The notes beneath the pieces were generated by a model. The model did no database searches. It was not told the DNA's origin and saw only the letters and a program-made list of their open reading frames with translations. The position numbers were made by a program, and so were the translations under genes. From assembly GCA_004154925.1 (NCBI GenBank), contig QJNS01000189.1, positions 62,001-126,000 on the forward strand: a stretch of DNA of 64,000 nt, read 5' to 3'. Source of the DNA: Monosporascus cannonballus. Taxonomy: Eukaryota; Ascomycota; Sordariomycetes; Xylariales. Below are positions 11,720 through 23,499 of the stretch, one piece after another; positions within the stretch are counted from its first letter, which is position 1; each line of letters starts with the position of its first letter.

Positions 11720-14700
11720 ATTATGTCTATTAGTAAGCAGCCCGAACAGCTTATTTACCAAATCCCTGATTACCCGGACATTAAAAAGGAATCCGAGGAG
11801 AAAAAAGAAAAACCTTACCTTTTTTGCGAAGAGATTTTTTAACAACTAAATGCTATAAACAAACGCATTTTTTAATTAGAAAAAGATAATAATGATCTTA
11901 CGATATCCTTTTAAGCCGCCCATAAAAAGCTTAAGAAAAAAAAGCTTCCGAAACCGGGAAACCTTTTCGAACAAATTAGATTATTTAGCTAAATTTTACT
12001 AAGAAAACAGAAAAAGTTTTTAAGCTTTTTAAGCCAGAATTTTTCGACGGAACCTCGACTAAGTTATAATTGTTCTTAACTTAATGCTAAGTATATTTCG
12101 GGTATTTTCTTATTCGATTAATTATGTTTATTATATGAATTAAATTTGTAAACGGATAACTTACCGGAAACACGATTATTTAATTTAAGCCTGTTATAAG
12201 AAAATATATTATTTTACTAATCGAAAAACGAAACCCAGAAATAATACGAATTTATAACGATTACGAACAATTCGAATAAGTATTAACGAAAATTTTCGAA
12301 ATAATAAACGAAAAAATAAAAGCTAAAATATAAATTTAGCAATTACGATACAAAGAATCCGTATCCAATTACGGTAGCACGTTAATTTAGCTAATAGCCA
12401 AATTAAACTGGGGATAAGAAATATTAATAGCTAAATTTTTCGACGATTTGAAAAAGAAATACTAAAAAAACTTTTTAAATTCGATCGGCTTAATTATTTA
12501 TCAAATTATATCGTTATAATAATTAAGATTAACGATCGATAATACATATAGCGTATTAAAGGTACCAAAGGAAAAAATAATAACAAACCGCAATATGTAG
12601 CCAATATTAACGTTTTTCGACGTAGCAATATTTCTTACGATATAGAACTAGAACTTATGGAATTAAAAGTTACTTATAGGAAAAACTGGAACCAGACCAA
12701 ATATTATAATTGTAATAAGATGGGATATAAAACAGTATAATGCAAAGCACCTAAGAAACCCCGTTAAAATAACTGGAAACCAGTACCTAAGAGACAATCT
12801 AGAGAAAACCAAAAGGACGAAAGCAAATCTATTAATATGATTCAGCTTAAGCATATGCTAGGTCCTTTATAGCGAAAAGTTTAACAAAAAAATACGAGAA
12901 ATTAAAAAGCTGGCTTAACAAATATAGTAAGCATAATAAAAAACATTATAAAGATAATTACGCAAATACTAGAACTAGATAGAAAAGATTTATCCAAAAA
13001 TCCTTAATCGATACGGCAAAATGCATGCCATATATTGTCGACGACGAGAATATCCCGATTACGAATAATAGAAATAATACATTTTTAAATGAATTATCGG
13101 TATATATTATAAAAGATTCGATTTTCCAAACCGTATCAGAGATAACAAAAACGATAAATAATAGTATTAATACTTTCGATTTATAGCCCTAAAAGATATT
13201 TAGCAGCTGGCCGAAATAAAAAGCTAGCCCGACGGAAAATAATGTCCGTAAAAAAACCCTTTTTGTTATTTTTAATAGTATAAGTATTAAACGGAAAAAA
13301 ATTAATTTAACATACGGTAAAAAAATACTGCCTGTAAAAGGCTTTACCTGAGCGGTCTGCAGTCAGTTGCCAATAAGAGTTTATTTTCTAGCTAAAGAGA
13401 AAAGAAAGGGAAGATGAAAATACAGTTGTGTGTGTTCGCATATAAGGCGCTGCGCTGGTGCTGCTTGGTACCGGCGTTTGTCCGGTGCTCCATAATAGGG
13501 CTCCATACAGCCCCATCACACTGCTAAAAAATTATTACAGATTTTTATTTTCAGTTAGCATTTATTATAAACTTTTACGAGATAATTAAGATAACGCATA
13601 ATGGGATGTAGTTATAAATATGAAAAAAATAATTTATTCGATAAGAAAAAAACTTATAATAGAACTAGAAATAGTTAATACGATTCGAAGGAACAATACG
13701 CCGACAATAACGATAGATATAGTAGTTTAACGCGTTAAATATAAAAATACAGATAAAGTTCGATAAATTTAAATAAAAATTAAAAGAAAAAGGTTATTTA
13801 TAAAAAAGCCGCAAGATAACGAAACTTAAAGGAATTAAAGGGAACTTTTAAAAAAGATTTTAAACGCGACGATAAAAGCCGTTAATAACTTTATTATTTT
13901 GGATATACGAATGGGAATGCATTAATATACCGTAATAATCAATTACGGAGCTCTAAGTAGGAATTATATTACACTAAATATGAATAATATATTTAGATTG
14001 CCATGAAAATATAAGTTAAAACCTTATATAGCGATAAATATCGAAGGTGAGGAATTCGCTTATGATAACGGAAAAATTATACGCGAAATTAATTACCTTA
14101 AGATTTTTATTTAAGAACGATACCAGATAATTAATTTCGATATTATTTTATTCGGAAATTACGATATAATCTTCAGATTATTATAGATACGCCAGTACGG
14201 AGATTTAAATAACGAAGAAATTAATTAAGTAAAGTTTATTTTATTCTTTGTTAATAAACGAAAAAAAAAAGAAACTAAGATTTTAAGATTCGATCGGTAA
14301 TAGCAACGAATGCAGGCATAAAGATACGATAGAAACTTTATTATTCATAGAGACAAAATATAAAAAAAACGAGCATTAAAGAAGAATACGACGTATTATT
14401 ATTATCATTAAAGCGAAATTAAATCAATTAAATAATAATTTAAAATAACAATAACAGCCTTAAAAGTTAAAAACTTTAACAAATATGCTATCACAGTATT
14501 ATAAATATAAGCAGCTCTTTAAAAAGAAGCTCGATACGAAATTACTAAAATATAATAAATAAAACCATAAAATAATTCTCAAAAAAGGATCTTTAACAAA
14601 ATTTTACCTTATTTACAACTTTAACGAAAACGAATTACGTATTTTTAAAAAATACCGAGAAGATCGATTACAAAAAAACATAAATTTAACCGTTAAAATC

Positions 14701-15687
14701 ACCAGTAGAATACCTTATATTTTTCGTACTTAAAAAGAATAAAAAATTACAACTTGTAATTAACTATCAACAACTAAATAATATTATTATCAAAAATCGA
14801 ACGGTATTACTTTGAATTACGAAAATAAAAAACCAACTTTACGAAGCCAAAAAATTTACAATATTCGATCTTAAAAATAAATATAACCTTATTAGGACTA
14901 AAGAAAAATACGAATAAAAAATAACTTTTAAAACGAAATACGGATTATTTAAGTATTTGGTTATATTAATAAGACTTACAAACGTACCAATAACCTTTTT
15001 ACGGATAATAAATTATATACTGCGAAAATATCTCGATATTTTTATCCTATACTATTTTAACGACATTTTCATTTTCTTAAAAACAGAAAAAACGTACGCA
15101 AAATACGTTTATAAAGTTTTTCAAGCTTTATAAAACGTAAGGTTACTTATTAACGCGGAAAAAAATTAATTTTATACACAAAAAGTGAAATATCTGGAAC
15201 ATATTATTACTTTAAGATATATTGAGATAAACTCTAAGAAAATCGCTGCAGTCATAAAATAACAAACGCCAACGATAGTTAAGAAAATATAGGCATTTTT
15301 GGGATTCGCTAATTATTATAAAAAATTTATTAGAAGTTTTAGCAAAATAATTATACCTTTAACGAACTTTATAAAGAAAAAAAAGAATTTAAATAAACGC
15401 CAGATACGGAAAAAGCATTTTAGGATATCAAAAATACGATTATTAGCGAACTAATACTAATTATGTACGATTTAAACCGTTTTGTTAAGCTAAAAACCGA
15501 TATTTCGGATTATACGTTAAGCGCAGTAATCGGATAACGAAATAATTAAGGCAAATTATACCCATTGTACTTTTTTCGTATATATTAAAAAGCACTAAGT
15601 TTAATTACCGTATTCCAAATAAGGAATTTATAATTATTATTATGGCATTTCGAAAATTTAGGCATTTCCTAAAGGGAAGCTTATACT
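11720..15687 (+). pseudogene. Element B gag, protease, RT and start of RNase H
   Basis: Relic reading frame. The N-terminus near 11,720 reads MSISKQPEQLIYQIPDYP, then a charged Gag region. A CCHC knuckle near 12,690-12,745 has Cys-to-Tyr and His-to-Tyr changes (YYNCNKMGYKTV). Protease should follow near 13,000. Reverse transcriptase covers about 14,700-15,250, with the catalytic box reading YFND instead of YLDD near 15,045. RNase H starts with KTDISDYTLSAVIG near 15,490 and is broken by the TRIM at 15,688. Numerous TAA/TAG stops correspond to Gln or Trp positions, as expected from RIP. Not functional. Confidence 0.85.
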
Positions 15688-15985
15688 TGTAACGTAGCTG
15701 GAAGCTTGTTACATGCGCTCTTATAAGGTGGATTTTGTCAGATATAAGGGACATCAGTTGTATATGTATTCATAACTAGTTGCAGGTGCTCTAGAACGCG
15801 TATTGCACTTTAAGGTGATCTAGTCCCGGAACATATATGTTCCGATCAGAGGGAATCTTCCGTATATGGGGTGCTAGAGCACCCCCTGCTAGCCGACAGA
15901 TTTGGGTGCTCAAGCTCTAATTGGGGGTTTGAAATTGTTGATTTTTTGGTCTTGTGGTTAGCGTCGCACCCTCGCTTATCTCACA
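15688..15985 (+). repeat. TRIM 5' LTR (298 bp, long form)
   Basis: Shares both ends with the 129 bp 3' copy but holds an extra segment of about 170 bp between two GATTT words, so the 3' copy looks like a deletion across this short direct repeat. Confidence 0.8.
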
Positions 15986-16263
15986 ATATTCCAAACCCCA
16001 ATTGGGTGCATCTGCCAGTCCGTGCGCTACCCGCCGGGGGCCCAAAAGTCTAGGGTTCGATTCTCCAAAGGAGCGGCTGCCAAGAGCCTAACAGAGAGCC
16101 AAGAAGCAGACCGAAAAGAAATCCAATCGCTAGTGAGGGACGGCACTAAGTGGTAGCAGCGGCCGCGCAATGTGCTCACAGGGCGCAGTAAAGCCTTGGG
16201 GGTTCGACACCTTAGCATAAGCCTCTGAAGTCGGGACGACTTCATTAAAAAGAGGGGAGTAAT

Positions 16264-16392
16264 TGTAACGTAGCTGGAAGCTTGTGCATGCGCTCTTATA
16301 AGGTGGATTTGGGTGCCCAAACCCCAATTGGGGGTTTGGAATTGCTGATCTTTTGGTCTTGTAGTTAGCGTCGCACCCTCGCTTATCTCACA
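16264..16392 (+). repeat. TRIM 3' LTR (129 bp, short form)
   Basis: Starts TGTAACGTAGCTGGAAGC and ends CTTATCTCACA. Contains a palindrome around CCAATTGG near 16,324-16,332. Preceded by the polypurine tract. Lacks the inner part present in the 5' copy. Confidence 0.8.
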
Positions 16393-16397
16393 ATACT

Positions 16398-18100
16398 AGG
16401 TTAAGGTTTATACGGATTATTAAAATCTTATCCGGTTTATTACGACGAAGAAACTTACAAAACGATAATTATAATACGTAAAAGAATTAGCGAATTTCGA
16501 TTTCGTTATTATTTACAGAAAAGGCTTAAAGAATAATAAAGCGGATATTTTAAGCAGGTAATTAAATCTCGAAAAAAAATTGATTAAAGTTAGTTATACA
16601 ATTTTCGATATTATAATAAAAGAATATTTATGTCCGCGACAGATTGCGATAATTCGGGTAGCACTTTTTAATATATATTAGAAGATTTAGCAATATAATA
16701 ATAGTTTCCCAGAAAACCAAAAAACGAATAAGATATAAATTTTAGAAAAATATTAAAAAAAATTAACACGAAATATATATAAATATTAGTTATACGAATA
16801 TTCAGAAATTTACAAAATCTTAAAACGGCTTTAACGCATATATTCTTTTTTTAGAATAAAATTAATAATATAGAAAATTATACGGTAATGCGATGTTTAC
16901 CTCAAAATAAAGATTGGACGGTATAAGCCATACGGAAAATTATAGCTATTACTAATTGCAAAGCGATTATAGTATTTAATTACATTCGATTTTATTACTA
17001 AATTTTCTATATTAAAAACTTTAATTACGCAAATATATTACGATAGCATTTTCGTAATCGTTAACCGATTTACGAAATTCTCTTATTTTTTACCAAATTA
17101 TAAGGATATAAATATCGAACAAATGGCATATTGATTTTTTAAATATATTTTTAATATATACGGATTATTAATGGAAATTATTTTAAATAAATGATTAATA
17201 TTTGTATTTAACTTTTAGCAAAGTCTTATAATATAAAGCGGCCTAAATTATAAGTTATTTAAACTTTAAACGAATAAATAAATAAAACGCATAAATCAAA
17301 CTTTAAAAATTAATTTACGATATTATATTAATTATAAATAAAATAATTAAGTTAAAAAATTATTTACCGTATAATTGGCCTATAATATCAATTATTATGA
17401 AAATATTAAGATAATATTAGTAAACGCAAATTTTGATTTTATTCCAGAAGTTTACAGAAAAATACACGATAACGCCCTAATTAATATTAAAGTAGTCCTT
17501 ATATTAAAATAATTACGATAATTGCACTAAGAAATAAAAATGAAATTAGAATTCGTACGAAATTAAATAAATAAATATTATAATTAAAAAAGTTAAAAAG
17601 ATTAATTTTCGAAAAAAAGAAAATGGTTTTTATTACAAAAAACGTTTAAATAAAACGACCTAGTAAAAAACTCGTTTTTAAATATATCGGCTTATATAAA
17701 ATTATCAAAAAAAATTCAGAAAATAATTATTAATTAAAACTTTTACTAAAAGCTAAAATCTATCTAATTTTTTGCCTTTCTTTATTCGAATTAACAGCAA
17801 ATATAATTGAAGTACATATGGTATAAAATGATATAGAAATAAAAAACGAATAAGTATATAAAAAAATAAAAAGTACTAGATATACGAAAATGAAACGGAT
17901 TTACCCAGTACCTAATTAAGTAAAAAAAAAACACCCGAATTTCGAAAATATTTAAAAACCCGTTAAAAACTTTATTTACGCCTAACGGTTATTAAAAACT
18001 TTTATTACTAACGATAAAATTACCCGAAATGATAGCATTCCAGTTTATAAGATCTAAAAAAGGAGCTTTTAGTTTATCTTATTTTAATTAATAACGTTTA
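16398..18100 (+). pseudogene. Element B RNase H end, integrase and chromodomain
   Basis: Continues the B pol after the TRIM: RNase H resumes with VKVYTDYQNL-like residues at about 16,400. The integrase core reads DSIFVIVNRFTKFSYFLPNY at about 17,050-17,110, followed by the usual IYGLLMEI-type segment. The GPY/F-like C-terminal part lies near 17,640-17,760 and a chromodomain-like end near 17,850-18,000 (ILDTRKWKRIYPV, then WKP with the Trp lost). Chromodomains of this sort direct chromovirus integration to heterochromatin. Many RIP-type stops; inactive. Confidence 0.8.
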
Positions 18101-18589
18101 CTTTACTTAAGGCCTGCATTTTGATTACCGATTCTGATTTTAATTACGTAAGATTATCGAAATTATCCAAAAACTAAAAAGTACGATTAATATTATTAGC
18201 GTTAATAACGTATATAAGAGAAATGCGTAAAAGTTTTGGACAAAGAATTTTCGGCCGCTAACTTTTTCTTTTTTAATTTTTTCGATTTTGCGATATAATA
18301 ATTCATTATAAAAATAAGGATTTTTATTCCGTTATACGAACGACCTCGACGAACATATTCCTTATAACGAAAAACCCCGTTTATTATTTAATAATTAAGC
18401 TGCCGAGCAAAATAAAAAAAAAATAAGGCATTGCGTTAAATCCTTCGAATTTAATTAATTAACCAAGATAAATCGTTATTCGGATTTGCGAAAACGACGT
18501 TTGGACATACCGAAAGATATATTAAATGGATGCAGAAAGCTTATCGAAAAAAAAATCTTAGGAGCAAGATTTGTAAAAAAGGGAGATCG
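18101..18589 (+). other. Element B 3' untranslated region and polypurine tract
   Basis: AT-rich sequence after the chromodomain without a recognised ORF, ending in the purine run just before the 3' LTR at 18,590. Confidence 0.6.
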
Positions 18590-18976
18590 TGTTATGGCCT
18601 AACGAACTACGGTTTCCAGAAACGGTCTGTTATAATCCAACCATAAATACGCGATAATGCAGATTACGTAATAGATTACCAACTTACTGATAGTAAGCTA
18701 GTAAGCCGGATTACTAATTCATTAGTAGTAAGTCAGTAAATCGGATCATTAACTTATTGGTAGTAATTCAACTAGTAGGAATAAGATATATATGCTTATT
18801 ATTTCCATAGTCTAGATAGTTTCAGCTTGTAATAATAATTCGTTATCTAAGGCATTTTTGGAATTACAAGACGTAATACGAATATTATATTTATTATTTA
18901 GATTATACGATATTTCTATGAACATAAACCCGTACAACTAAGATTTAATAGTTAGTTAAACCCCTTAGCCGTTATA
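18590..18976 (+). repeat. Element B 3' LTR
   Basis: 387 bp, starts TGTTATGGCCTAACGAAC and ends TTAGCCGTTATA (the ancestral end would be CCGTCACA). Directly followed by TTTCG, the right target duplication. Confidence 0.9.
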
Positions 18977-18981
18977 TTTCG

Positions 18982-20199
18982 CGCCAATATTTCCATTTTT
19001 TTATATACGCATTTCGTTCTGTTTTTCGCTTTTTTTTATTTCGCCTTTTCCGTTTATTTTGCGTATTATTTCCGTTTTCTATATTTCTTTTTCGTATAAA
19101 GTTCCAAAAATGGTATTTTGATATTAATAATAATTAAGATTTCTTTTAACGTTATTTTCTTAATGCCGACGATAAAATAAATCTTAATTATATTACGAGC
19201 AGCAATAAGCCGTATTATATTTACATAATATAACGTTATTTCGATTATCGTATAATGTATGTTTAAAATCCGAACCTTTTAAATTACATCGTAATTAATT
19301 ATTATTATAAAACTTTTCGTACAGTAAATAATTATTTTTAATATTATTAATATTATTATTTAATTTCGATTCAAATTTCAATTATCCTTAAAAATACTAC
19401 CTAAAAGGTTTTTCAGTTTAATATCGATAATTAGGAGTTAATCGACGAATTCAAAAAAGTTCGTATTACGAGTACTTAATACGAACGTTCCGACGTAATT
19501 GCGATCGGTCGTCGATTCGACATCCTTTACAAAGTCGAATTCGCCCTTAACCTAATTATTATTAAAAAGCATCGTTTCCTTAATAAAACGAAAATCGATT
19601 TCCGATTATCTGTTATAGCTATAAAGGTCTAGTTTTAACGCCATTTTATAAGTTTACAAATTTAAATTCTTTTTATAAATATTACGATCCTTTTTTTAAT
19701 ATTTCGCAATTAATTTCCGATTAAGCGCAATTTTAAAATATCCCTATAAATAAAGCGATTTTCAAAAGCCGTTATGCTATTACGCTCTCCGCCTATAAAT
19801 ACTTTCCGCTCGTTTTTTAACGCTTTAACGAAATTCTGATACTTATTAATAACTATAATTAAAAAACGGTTTTACTCGACGAAATTATTATTAAACCTAA
19901 ATACGTTAAACGTTTTAAAAACGGCGTTTTATTTTCGATTAATAACAAATTTTATTCCGGTTATTTAGGCCTTATTTTTCGTAAAAAATAAAACGTTTTT
20001 ATATTTTTTCTAGATTTCACGTTTAGCAAATTAACAAACGTACTCGCCTTTTGCCATCGTATATTTTCTAATTATTTTCCGATATTCCTATATTAATTTC
20101 CTTAATATACCCTTTAAAGGCGAATTAACGTAAAACTTAATAATTAAATGCAAAATATTATTTTCGAAATAAAAATTCGATATTTTTTACGTCGCCTAT
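18982..20199 (+). pseudogene. Unidentified plus-strand protein relic within F 3' region
   Basis: This part of F lies between integrase and the 3' LTR. From about 19,430 a plus-strand reading (antisense to F) shows long protein-like stretches with few stops, for example ELIDEFKKVRIT, YKVEFALNLIIIKKHRF and INTFRSFFNALTKF. It may be an antisense accessory ORF of F, comparable in position to the one in element H, or a fragment of another element. I do not recognise a family. Confidence 0.35.
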
Positions 20200-20374
20200 T
20201 GTCAGATGTTGTTGGGAGGTCAAAGTGGCAAGGTAACCCATTTATTGAGAACAGTCTGAAACCTGACCTTTCTCTCCATTTCTAGGAAGAAACCACCTAT
20301 ATATATAGCCGACCCTCGTATCGAGCTCGTAAAGGTGACGTAGCCCTGACGCGTACACCTCTTAGCACCTGACA
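20200..20374. repeat. Copia-like solo LTR, TSD YCTAT
   Basis: 175 bp GC-richer unit beginning TGTCAGATG and ending CACCTGACA, so its ends are perfect inverted repeats TGTCAG/CTGACA as in many Ty1/copia LTRs. Flanks are CCTAT (20,195-20,199) and TCTAT (20,375-20,379), a duplication with a single C/T difference. Contains a TATATATATA stretch near 20,301. No internal region, hence a solo LTR. Confidence 0.75.
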
Positions 20375-20379
20375 TCTAT

Positions 20380-21249
20380 AGGTTTCCGACCGGTATACGA
20401 CAAAGTAATTATTTACCAAAAACTTAAAAGCAATTATATAACTAAGTAATATTTTAATATTAATATCTTAATTTTATTTAACATTTTTGTTTAATAATTT
20501 TTATAATTACAAAACAATTAATTTCTGATCCGGTTATTATTACTTTACAGTTTTTAAATCCTTTTATTTTTTATATACGTATTTAATTTTTTTCTCGTAC
20601 TATTATAATATTTTAAGCGCACATTCGAAATGCTTTTAAGGTTTTTACATATTATATTCAGCAGGCCAACTTTTTTATTTAATTAGATATTTACGTTATC
20701 TTTGGTTATCTCGGTAACGGATAATATCTTTTACTACTTTTTTTTATTTCTTTATTAAATCCGGTAACGTTATTTAAACATCGCCCGGTTCTCGGTTATA
20801 TTACGGTTTTAGCAAAAATACTAGAAATATATTATATATCTATAAATAGTTAATTAAGATATTAATTTATATATCTAAGAACTTATTTGTTCCTTAATTA
20901 TAACCCGAATATAAATAAATATAAACCTTTTGTTTTTAAATTTAAAGTTTTTAATTTGTAAATTTATTTATTATTTTAATTAAAATTTTACAAGTATATA
21001 ATATTAAGTATAATACATTTTCTAGGCTACCGTTATATTTTTATATATTTATATATCACATAATAAATAACCGCGTTTTTTAAAAAATATTTTTAATTCT
21101 TCATATTTATTTTTGAAACTTTTATAAAAGATATTTTATTATTTTTGAATAGTATTTATGTAAGGTTTCGAATGAAAAACGGTCGATAAATACGTTTTAC
21201 GTATTATTATATACGAATTCCGTATTTCGTAATAACTTTATCTAATTAT
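20380..21249 (-). other. Element F, region downstream of integrase
   Basis: Very AT-rich continuation of F between the copia-like solo LTR and the recognisable integrase core. No motif could be read with confidence. Confidence 0.4.
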
Positions 21250-21570
21250 TTTAATACTTATTAACGTAATTACTAAAATAATATTTTAAAATTTAATAAA
21301 TGCGTTTCGTTTACCTATCGGTTTGCAGATGATAAACGGTTAATATTCGCCGCTTTATTTTTTGTTTTTCGCAAAATTTCGTTAAAAATTAGTTCGTTAA
21401 TAATTTATTTTATTATTAATAATTGTAGCCGGTATACCGAATCTGTATTTTACTTTATCGTAAAGCAATCGGAATGGTTCGGTTGCGGTTAAATTTTTAA
21501 TTATAAAAATAAATAATCTTAATTTCGTAAAGCGATTAACGATTGCTAGAATTACGTCGTATCTTATTCC
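21250..21570 (-). pseudogene. Element F integrase core relic
   Basis: On the minus strand this reads DVILAIVNRFTKLRLFIF, then LLYDKVKYRFGIPATIINN and, after stops, a PQTDGQTE-like end (YHLQTDR). These correspond to the first catalytic Asp segment, the middle IISD-type segment (Asp changed to Asn) and the conserved QTDGQ segment of Ty3/gypsy integrases. It continues the RNase H at 22,590-22,828, also on the minus strand. Confidence 0.8.
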
Positions 21571-22099
21571 GTTTAAACCTAGGTTTTTTAAGAAGTTTCG
21601 TAATAAAATTTAACAAGATTTCTTAGAAAAATTAATTAGATAACGATAAGAGTTATAATTATCTATATAGTTTATAGCGTGGCTTTATTATGCCCTAATA
21701 ATTTAAATATTATTTAGTGTATTTTCGGATAATATTCGTTATATTTTTTATTAAAATCTTTTAGTTATCAGTTTTAGCATACGGATATATCCTATATATT
21801 TTACCTTTAGATCATTATGATACTAGTTAATCAGCTATTTCTGTAAAACGCTTTACAATAAATTACGAATTTATCTCAATAATATAAAGTTTTATTTAAA
21901 TTTAGGAAATGCTTTTCTTTTATTTCTGCTTAATACTTAATTATCCGTATTAACTTTATAATATTTAAGTCTTTAATTTGCAACCTTCGAACCTGATTAT
22001 AAAATTATTGAAAAACTTTCGGCTATAATGCCGTTTCGTTTTTGGCCACCTTTTTCGCTAAAAAATATAAAATGTATTAATTATAAATAATAACCTTAA

Positions 22100-22828
22100 T
22101 ATCGGTTTTATCTTTTTTAGACTTTTTAGAATTTAATTATGGTACGGTGGAAATTTACGGTTATTATTATTTAACTGCTAATTGTATTATTGTTACAATT
22201 TGTATTTATATTATTATTTGTAAATAATTAGTTCGGTAAATATCTAGTTTTTTATTTTTTTCGAAAACTTTCTATAATTATATAATAAAAGTTTTTCGTT
22301 TTTTTTACGCGGATAATAGGTATTTAAGCTTCTGCTATTAAAATCTATCTAGAAATTTTATAGCAAACGAATTTTGCGCTGCTTTTATAAGGCGTTTTGC
22401 TCCTTTATAATACTTTAAGTCTCGCTATATATTTTCAACCGTTTTCCGTATTTTTTTCGGCGTATTATTTATAAATCCAAATTTTTTTAAATAATGTACA
22501 AATTAGGTTTTTATATGCGATTTTTTCTAATATATAATTTAGGCATCTAAATAATTTTTCTACCGAGTTAATAACGCCCGGTCGGTATTAAATCTTAAAA
22601 TCAAATTATATAAAGTAATAAACCTATCGGGTTAATCTTTTTTTAATATTACGCGTCGGCGCCTTTATTATATTTTTTAACGCTATATAATCGGTAAATA
22701 TTAAGAAATTCTTTCTCGTACTTTTAAGGTATTACTGCTAATATTCTAAACTTTTTATAATTGTTAATAATTTTTATTGCTCTGTAACTTATCGCTTTTC
22801 GATTAAATTTAGTTTTCGCGACCAATAT
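22100..22828 (-). pseudogene. Element F RNase H, C-terminal half, and linker
   Basis: Minus strand from the G junction: WSRKLNLIEKR, then FLIFTDYIALKNI, RLTR and YRPGVINSVEKLF, the usual RNase H order ending in the adenosine-like SVADALSR motif in mutated form. The upstream half lies at 34,149-34,318, beyond element G. The sequence CAATAT at 22,823-22,828 is the left target duplication of G. Confidence 0.85.
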
Positions 22829-23075
22829 TAAAGTGGGGTTGGTGTTGAGTTGCTAGACTGCAAGGTGATAGCTAGCTGTTAATTGCCTCATCGTGATCAG
22901 GACCCCATTTTGGAGGTTGTGGCTGCGCCTGCGGCGCAGCAGCCGTAGCTACAGCTATAGCTTTTGATCAAGAAATATCTGTTAGGGGTCCAATGTATTA
23001 GCTAAACTCCTTTAAGAATAATACTTACAAAAATAACAAAACCTCCAAAATAAGGTTTGATAGCAAGTTGTGATT
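22829..23075. repeat. GC-richer left end of G with strong hairpins
   Basis: Holds a perfect 7 bp stem GCTGCGC...GCGCAGC with a 5 nt loop (near 22,922-22,940). This lies inside a larger pair GGACCCC (near 22,900) / GGGGTCC (near 22,995), plus CCATTTTGGAGGTT paired with AACCTCCAAAATAAGG downstream. This much structure suggests a terminal or subterminal recombination sequence rather than coding DNA. Confidence 0.5.
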
Positions 23076-23499
23076 TTTTCGTTTTATTTGGTGCGCTCCT
23101 ATATAAATTTGCAGAAATTATTAATATTAATTTTGGTAATATATGTTAATTACGAAGCTTTTAATATTTTAACTTATATAATTTAACGCAAAATTAAAAT
23201 TTTTATTTCTTAATATAATAATGATTTTAATTAGTACAAAATAAAAATTATTATAATAAAGAAATGGCATAAAATCTCGATTAATATATATTATAACCTT
23301 TTACCCCTTTTAGGCCAATATGATAATAATATAACCTTATAAGCCAAAATAATAATACATAAAATTTAAAATTATCCGTAACAAATTTCGAAATATATTA
23401 TTTTTTTAATTAGTTAAATACGGATAATATATTTAAAAGTTTAAATAAATACCTTAAACCTTTTAGTATTTAATATTTTTAAATAAAACGTTTATTTTT

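Larger units (their letters stand above)
15688..16392 (+). mobile_element. TRIM-type mini LTR element, TSD ATACT
   Basis: A 705 bp non-coding element with direct terminal repeats (15,688-15,985 and 16,264-16,392) starting TGTAACGTAGCTGG and ending CTTATCTCACA. It has a perfect 5 bp duplication ATACT (15,683-15,687 and 16,393-16,397) and a polypurine tract AAAAAGAGGGGA at 16,247-16,258 directly before the 3' repeat. The interior (278 bp) carries GGGTTCGATTCTCCA near 16,052, like a tRNA T-arm plus CCA, but no ORF of its own. It is GC-rich compared with host element B, so it inserted after B decayed or escaped RIP by its short repeats. It splits the B RNase H. Confidence 0.85.
11144..18976 (+). 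mobile_element. Element B: full-length Ty3/gypsy chromovirus, TSD TTTCG
   Basis: A 7.8 kb plus-strand element with both LTRs and an identical 5 bp duplication TTTCG (11,139-11,143 and 18,977-18,981). A purine-rich tract (AAAAAAGGGAGATC) lies directly before the 3' LTR. Its 5' LTR carries a nested solo LTR (11,376-11,540) and its RNase H region a TRIM (15,688-16,392). Same family as element A and the solo LTRs at 10,267, 34,319 and 35,191. Heavily RIPed and inactive. Confidence 0.9.

Noticed and set aside
16027..16327. Two minus-strand open frames of 97 and 65 codons
   Set aside because: They run across the interior and LTR of the TRIM in two frames; they are open only because the TRIM is GC-rich.
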